Source of the DNA: Chloroflexota bacterium
GTDB lineage: Bacteria > Chloroflexota > Chloroflexia > Thermomicrobiales > UBA6265
DNA length: 9,573 nt
Assembly (NCBI GenBank): GCA_023392645.1
Contig: JAEVYR010000018.1
Span: forward strand, 1-9,573
Direction: 5' to 3'
Positions 6,338 to 9,573 of the stretch are shown in pieces; positions within the stretch are counted from its first letter, which is position 1; every line of letters starts with the position of its first letter. The notes below the pieces were generated by a model, which worked only from the letters and a program-made list of their open reading frames with translations, was not told the origin of the DNA and ran no database searches. A program made the position numbers and the translations under genes.

Positions 6338-6378
6338 GTTTCGTTGGATCTCGAATGTCGCGATGTGACGTTGGCGCG

Positions 6379-7092
6379 TCAGGCGTCCTCGGGCTCGGTC
6401 GGGGACTCCAGGCGGTAGCCGATGCCGGGGAACGTTTGAATCAACGGGTGCTCGGGATCGCCATCGGGCTCCAGCTTGGCTCGGATTCGGCTCACCCACG
6501 TCCGCAGGTAATGCACCTCGTCGCGGAACTCCGGACCCCAGATGCGGCTGAGCATCTCACCATGCATCATCACCTTGCCGGAATTCTCCGCCAGCAGCGA
6601 CAAGACCTCCCACTCGGTGCGACTGAGACGGACCTCCTCGCCATCCACTGTGACCGTGCGACGGTCGAGGTCGATCACGACGTGCGGATAGCGCAGCACC
6701 GTTTGGCTCGGCGCCGGGGTCGCGCCCTGCGCGCGCCGCAGCACCGCCGCGACCCGGGCCGAAAGCTCATCCGGATTGAACGGCTTGGTGATGTAGTCAT
6801 CGACGCCGCCTTCGAAGCCGCGCAGCTTGTCGGCATCGCTGCCTCGTGCAGTCAGCATGACGACCGGCGTGGAGGCGAACCGATGAAGTCGCCGCAGCGT
6901 CTCGAATCCGTCCATTTCCGGCATCATCAGGTCGAGCACGACGAGATCGGGCCGCTCGCGGTCGAATATCTCGATGGCGCTGGCTCCGCTGTTGGCGGTA
7001 ATCACACCATACCCATCGGCCAGGAGCTTCGCGCGGACGAGCCGAACGATGGCGGGCTCGTCGTCGACGACGAGGATGATTCGCTTGCGCAT
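6379..7092 (-). CDS. OmpR/PhoB-family response regulator
   Basis: This encodes 237 residues from the ATG at 7092. The receiver domain (about 4-120) has the acidic pair D10-D11, phospho-acceptor D54 in VVLDLMMPEMDG, T81 and K103 in ITKPF. After a short linker, residues about 131-232 form the winged-helix DNA-binding domain (VRLSRTEWEVLSLLAENSGKVM...YLRTWVSRIRAKLEPD...IQTFPGIGYRL), closest in feel to KdpE/PhoB-type regulators. It should activate or repress genes when phosphorylated by the adjacent kinase. The start is debatable. The ATG gives the canonical MRKRIILVVDDE beginning, but its AGGAGG (7107-7112) is 14 bases away. A TTG at 7125 overlaps the kinase stop codon (TTGA) and would add 11 residues, with no good ribosome site. 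I prefer the ATG. All residues needed for phosphotransfer are intact. Confidence 0.95.
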   Translation of the reverse strand: MRKRIILVVDDEPAIVRLVRAKLLADGYGVITANSGASAIEIFDRERPDLVVLDLMMPEMDGFETLRRLHRFASTPVVMLTARGSDADKLRGFEGGVDDYITKPFNPDELSARVAAVLRRAQGATPAPSQTVLRYPHVVIDLDRRTVTVDGEEVRLSRTEWEVLSLLAENSGKVMMHGEMLSRIWGPEFRDEVHYLRTWVSRIRAKLEPDGDPEHPLIQTFPGIGYRLESPTEPEDA

Positions 7093-7121
7093 GGCTGTTC
7101 GTGAGTCCTCCTGGGGTAGCG

Positions 7122-8747
7122 TCAACCCGCCGCGATCGGCAGAACAATGGTGAACGTCGCGCCCTTGCCGCGCCCCTGCGATTCGGCCGAGATCGAGCCG
7201 TGCATGGCGCGCATCAGGTGGCGGCTCAGATACAAGCCTAGCCCCATTCCGCGTATCGAGGGGTCAGCCCCCGGGCGGCGGAATCGCTCGAACACATCGG
7301 CGACATGCTCCGGGGCGATGCCGAATCCCTGGTCGATCACGCGGATCCTGACCGTCGCGCCGTCGGTCTCCACCCGGGTGTGAATCGGCGTGCCGGGCGG
7401 CGAATACTTCACGGCATTTTCGTACAGATTGTCCAGCACCTGGCCGAGCGAGTCGGCGCTGCCCTCGGTCGGCGGGAGGTCCGGCGCGAGCGCGACGGTA
7501 AATTCGCGATCAGGCACACGCTTGCGCATTGCGGCGGCGCGCTGACGGATCAGCGGCCCGATCAGCAGCGGCTCCAGCTCAGGGTCGACCTGGTCGGCCT
7601 CGATCGCGGTCAGCGTGAGGATATTGGAAAGGGTGCGGTCGAGCCGCTCGCTCTCCCGCACGAGATCGTCGAGAATGTCCTGGCGGGTTTCGGCGTCGAG
7701 GCTGTCCCCCTGCCGCGCGAGCAGGTACGCCCCGCCGTGGATCGCGGTGAGCGGCGTGCGCAGCTCATGCGATACAAGCGAGAGAAAGTCGTCCTTCAGC
7801 TGCTCGGCCTCGCGGATGCGCGTGATGTCCTGGAAGACGATCACGACGCGGCGCACGTGCCCCTCGCTGTCGCGCAGGGGCGCCGCCTGGGCGAGCACCG
7901 GCATGTGCCGGTCGCTGGGCGTGATGAAGAGATAGGGCGTGTTGCGGACCATCTCGCCGCGCCAGGCGCGGAAGGCCGGCCACTGCTCCTTCGGAAGCTG
8001 GCTGCCGTTGGCGTGGCGAATCTCGTAGTCCTTGCCGGCCTGCGGCAGCCGGGGACCGAAGTCGATCGCGTCGAGCAGCATCGACCGCGCGGCATTGTTG
8101 ACCACCTCCACGCGGCCGTCCGGCGCATTCTGGATGAGCACCGCCGCCGCCATGCTGTTGAGGATCACATCGAGGTGGTCGCGCTGCTCCTCGGCGCGGC
8201 GCTGGCTCTCTCGCGCCTCGGTGAAGAGGTTGGCCCGGTCGATCGCCTGCGCGGTGTGGATGGCGAGAATGGTGAGGGCCGCGAGGTCGTCCTCGGTGAA
8301 ATACTCGGTTTGCAGCGGCTCGGTCAGGTAGAGGTTGCCGAGCGCGCGGTCGCCGAGCAGGATCGGCACGCCCAGCAGTGTGTTCATCGGCGGGTGGTTG
8401 GGTGGGTAGCCGATCGAGCGCGGGTCGGCGGCGATATCCGGCACCAGCAGCGGCATCCGCGTTCGGATCAGCTCGCCGATCAGGCCGTGCCCCTGGGGAA
8501 TGGCGCCGAGCAGCCGGCGCTCGCGGGCGGTGATGCCCGAGGTGATGAACGTGTGGACGACGCCGCGCTCGTCGGTGACTCCCAGCGCGGCGTACTTCGC
8601 CGGCACGACCTGCCGGGCGATGTCGGGGATGCGCTGAAGCACCGCGTCCGGATCCAGCTCGGACGCGAGCTCCAGCGCGGCTTCGTAGGCCGCCATCAGG
8701 CGGCTTTTGCGATCGGCAGGGGGGCGCGTAGCCGTTGGCTCCGCCAT
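7122..8747 (-). CDS. Sensor histidine kinase, GAF-PAS-HisKA-HATPase, DevS-like GAF
   Basis: This encodes 541 residues. ACGGAG, with GGAG at 8755-8758, lies seven bases before the ATG. Domains: GAF about 30-175; PAS-like about 187-310 (DHLDVILNSMAAAVLIQN...VVIVFQDITR); HisKA about 313-382 with the phospho-acceptor H327 in SLVSHELRTPL; HATPase about 427-538 with N-box LDNLYENAVKYSP (N440, N444), G1 DQGFGI (472-477), F-box FERFRR (486-491) and G2 GMGLGL (500-505). No membrane segment is visible, so it is a cytoplasmic sensor. The GAF region IGYPPNHPPMNTLLGVP...GNLYLTEP strongly resembles GAF-A of mycobacterial DevS/DosT. Its H118 aligns with the haem ligand H149 and Y140 with the distal Y171 (numbers recalled for DevS). 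Haem binding is therefore plausible but not shown, since many related GAF domains are uncharacterised. It autophosphorylates and should pass phosphate to the regulator encoded 29 bp downstream. Confidence 0.95.
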   Translation of the reverse strand: MAEPTATRPPADRKSRLMAAYEAALELASELDPDAVLQRIPDIARQVVPAKYAALGVTDERGVVHTFITSGITARERRLLGAIPQGHGLIGELIRTRMPLLVPDIAADPRSIGYPPNHPPMNTLLGVPILLGDRALGNLYLTEPLQTEYFTEDDLAALTILAIHTAQAIDRANLFTEARESQRRAEEQRDHLDVILNSMAAAVLIQNAPDGRVEVVNNAARSMLLDAIDFGPRLPQAGKDYEIRHANGSQLPKEQWPAFRAWRGEMVRNTPYLFITPSDRHMPVLAQAAPLRDSEGHVRRVVIVFQDITRIREAEQLKDDFLSLVSHELRTPLTAIHGGAYLLARQGDSLDAETRQDILDDLVRESERLDRTLSNILTLTAIEADQVDPELEPLLIGPLIRQRAAAMRKRVPDREFTVALAPDLPPTEGSADSLGQVLDNLYENAVKYSPPGTPIHTRVETDGATVRIRVIDQGFGIAPEHVADVFERFRRPGADPSIRGMGLGLYLSRHLMRAMHGSISAESQGRGKGATFTIVLPIAAG

Positions 8748-8818
8748 GCGAGCGCTCCGTTTCGGATGATGCGGGACCCGGTCAGCGAACGGACCGCCGC
8801 TGAATCCAGCATACCATC

Positions 8819-8836
8819 GCGAGCCCGGGCGCTCGC
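8819..8836 (-). promoter_or_regulatory. GC-rich hairpin between universal stress protein and kinase genes
   Basis: GCGAGC and GCTCGC form a 6-bp stem with a six-base loop, starting 8 bases after the stop codon of the universal stress protein gene. There is no T-run, and the kinase starts 72 bases further on, so it may be an attenuator or processing site that lowers kinase/regulator expression relative to the stress protein rather than a full terminator. Chance formation is possible in such GC-rich DNA. Confidence 0.3.
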
Positions 8837-8844
8837 CGGACCTG

Positions 8845-9339
8845 TCACGCCGTCATCGCCGTCGATATGGGTGGAGCGACGCGGGTGGCCGCCGCGGAGC
8901 CGGCACGGACCAGCAGGACCGGCACGGTGGCGTGGCGAGTGATCTCCTCGGCGACGGACCCGAGGAACCAGCGTGCGACGCCGCTGCGCCCGTGGGAGGC
9001 GATCACGAAGAGGTCGCCCGGCGTCATCGCTCCGATCAGCTCCTGGCAGGCGATGCCGTGGCGGACCTCCGTGGTGACGGTGACGCCATGCTCGGCGATC
9101 GGTTTGGCGACCTCGGCGAGATACTCCTCGGCGAGATGGATTTGGTCCTCGAGCTGCGTGACGAGCGCAGCGCTCTCGACCATCGCGCCGTAGACATAGG
9201 CATAGGATGTCGACGGGAACTCGACGACCCGAATGAGGTGGAGCGTGGCATCTGTTGCGCGGGCGAAGTCCTCGGCGGTCGACAGCGCCTGTTCGGCGAT
9301 GTCCGATCCATCGAGGGGAACCACGATGCGAGTGTACAT
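8845..9339 (-). CDS. Universal stress protein, UspA family, single domain
   Basis: This encodes 164 residues from the ATG at 9339, with AGGAG (9346-9350) six bases upstream; the frame is open further upstream, but MYTRIVVPLDGS is the canonical family start. Residues 1-145 form one UspA domain: VPLDGSDIAEQAL (7-19, with the conserved Asp at D10) and the nucleotide-binding signature around 114-128, ASHGRSGVARWFLGS. The latter corresponds to G-x2-G-x9-G-S with Ala in place of the first Gly. It ends with VPVLLVR (139-145) and a short Ala/Thr-rich tail. The near-intact motif suggests an ATP-binding rather than a non-binding type. UspA proteins are cytoplasmic dimers that support survival under starvation, hypoxia or oxidative stress. 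The gene is upstream of the kinase and regulator on the same strand with a 97-bp gap, so it is probably their target or operon partner. Confidence 0.95.
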   Translation of the reverse strand: MYTRIVVPLDGSDIAEQALSTAEDFARATDATLHLIRVVEFPSTSYAYVYGAMVESAALVTQLEDQIHLAEEYLAEVAKPIAEHGVTVTTEVRHGIACQELIGAMTPGDLFVIASHGRSGVARWFLGSVAEEITRHATVPVLLVRAGSAAATRVAPPISTAMTA

Positions 9340-9549
9340 AAGATGCTCCTTGTCCAGGGTTGGTGTCCCGGCCGGGGCTGCCGCCTCGGCAATGGGCGGA
9401 TGACCGAAAAGCCATTTCGCTGGAGTCATTGTGGTCGTTTGCTTGTCGCAGCCGCGTATATGGACAGGGAACCGCATATCGAAACCGTTACAACTTGTCG
9501 GTGTATCCCCCACAGCCGCCCGATGCCGCACGGAAACGGCCTAGCCCCG
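9340..9549 (-). promoter_or_regulatory. Upstream region of the universal stress protein gene
   Basis: About 210 bp without a credible gene. On the minus strand a TATACG hexamer (near 9455-9460) could be a -10 box, with TTCGAT 17 bases upstream as a poor -35. An ATATG/CATAT inverted repeat (9458-9462 and 9475-9479, 12 bases apart) overlaps this place and may be a regulator site. The match is weak and the call tentative. If the neighbouring regulator controls the stress protein, its binding site should be here. Confidence 0.25.
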
Positions 9550-9573
9550 CCCCCCCCCCGGGGGGGGGGCGGG
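9545..9573. repeat. C-run/G-run palindrome at the window edge
   Basis: CCCCG followed by about ten C, then about ten G and CGGG, up to the last base. The sequence is its own reverse complement around position 9559/9560. It may be the end of a contig with a fold-back or homopolymer artefact, or, if real, an extremely stable hairpin. Exact run lengths should not be trusted. Confidence 0.6.

Larger units (their letters stand above)
5939..6378 (-). other. 440-bp non-coding region upstream of the DoxX gene
   Basis: No credible gene was found here on either strand; open frames crossing it are continuations of shadow frames without ribosome binding sites. It must hold the promoter of the DoxX gene and the terminator of the response regulator gene. 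Visible structure, in the direction of DoxX transcription: a terminator at 6286-6337, a TTGACA hexamer (6237-6242) without a good -10 partner, a 7-bp palindrome (6103-6122), a large inverted repeat (6013-6094), a 7-bp hairpin (5971-5990), and a small GCC-GAAA-GGC hairpin just before the Shine-Dalgarno site. I did not recognise a known riboswitch. Confidence 0.5.

Noticed and set aside
4973..6418. 481-codon open frame on the plus strand
   Set aside because: Runs antisense through the DoxX gene, its terminator and the upstream region; no domain is visible.
7305..8942. 545-codon open frame on the plus strand
   Set aside because: Antisense to the histidine kinase; Arg/Gly/Val/His-rich shadow without motifs or a ribosome binding site.
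9340..9531. 64-residue N-terminal extension of the universal stress protein
   Set aside because: The UspA fold starts at MYTRIVVPLDGS, which has AGGAG six bases upstream.
1..9573. Mobile element, CRISPR array or defence system
   Set aside because: No transposase, integrase, terminal repeats, direct-repeat arrays or known defence domains were seen; all genes look chromosomal.

Overview
The window is GC-rich bacterial DNA with tightly packed genes and Shine-Dalgarno sites of the GGAGG type in front of almost every gene. The protein set suggests a Chloroflexota-like organism, perhaps of the Thermomicrobia group: a long DoxX protein, PRC-barrel/YsnF stress proteins, a GAF-PAS histidine kinase with a universal stress protein, and a small protein with 'PDWL/PAWL' motifs and a C-terminal membrane anchor. 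That assignment is an inference from recall of similar proteins, not a database result.

Layout. Positions 1-410 (+) hold the 3' part of dtd (D-aminoacyl-tRNA deacylase), followed by a tail-anchored acidic protein of unknown function (465-1010, +). Converging on it is a 690-residue DUF255/YyaL-type protein with a thioredoxin-like head (1046-3118, -). Across a 99-bp divergent spacer with a centred palindrome lies a YsnF-type DUF2382 protein (3218-3844, +). It faces a second, PRC-barrel plus DUF2382 protein (4044-4847, -), and a strong stem-loop terminator lies between them. Next on the minus strand is a DoxX-family membrane protein (5081-5938), with its own terminator at 5019-5049 and a 440-bp non-coding region upstream. 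The right third is a minus-strand cluster read in the order universal stress protein (8845-9339), sensor histidine kinase (7122-8747), OmpR-type response regulator (6379-7092), closed by a terminator at 6286-6337. The window ends in a pure C-run/G-run palindrome that looks like a contig end or a low-complexity artefact.

How the genes fit together. Apart from dtd and the tail-anchored protein, the content is stress- and redox-related: thioredoxin-fold protein, two YsnF stress proteins, DoxX, universal stress protein and a two-component system. The most interesting point is the kinase's single GAF domain. It keeps the His and Tyr that correspond to the haem ligand and distal-pocket residue of mycobacterial DevS/DosT, and its gene sits next to a universal stress protein as devR-devS sits next to Rv3134c. 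This suggests a gas- or redox-sensing system with an OmpR-type rather than NarL-type regulator. No mobile elements, CRISPR arrays, rRNA or tRNA genes were seen.
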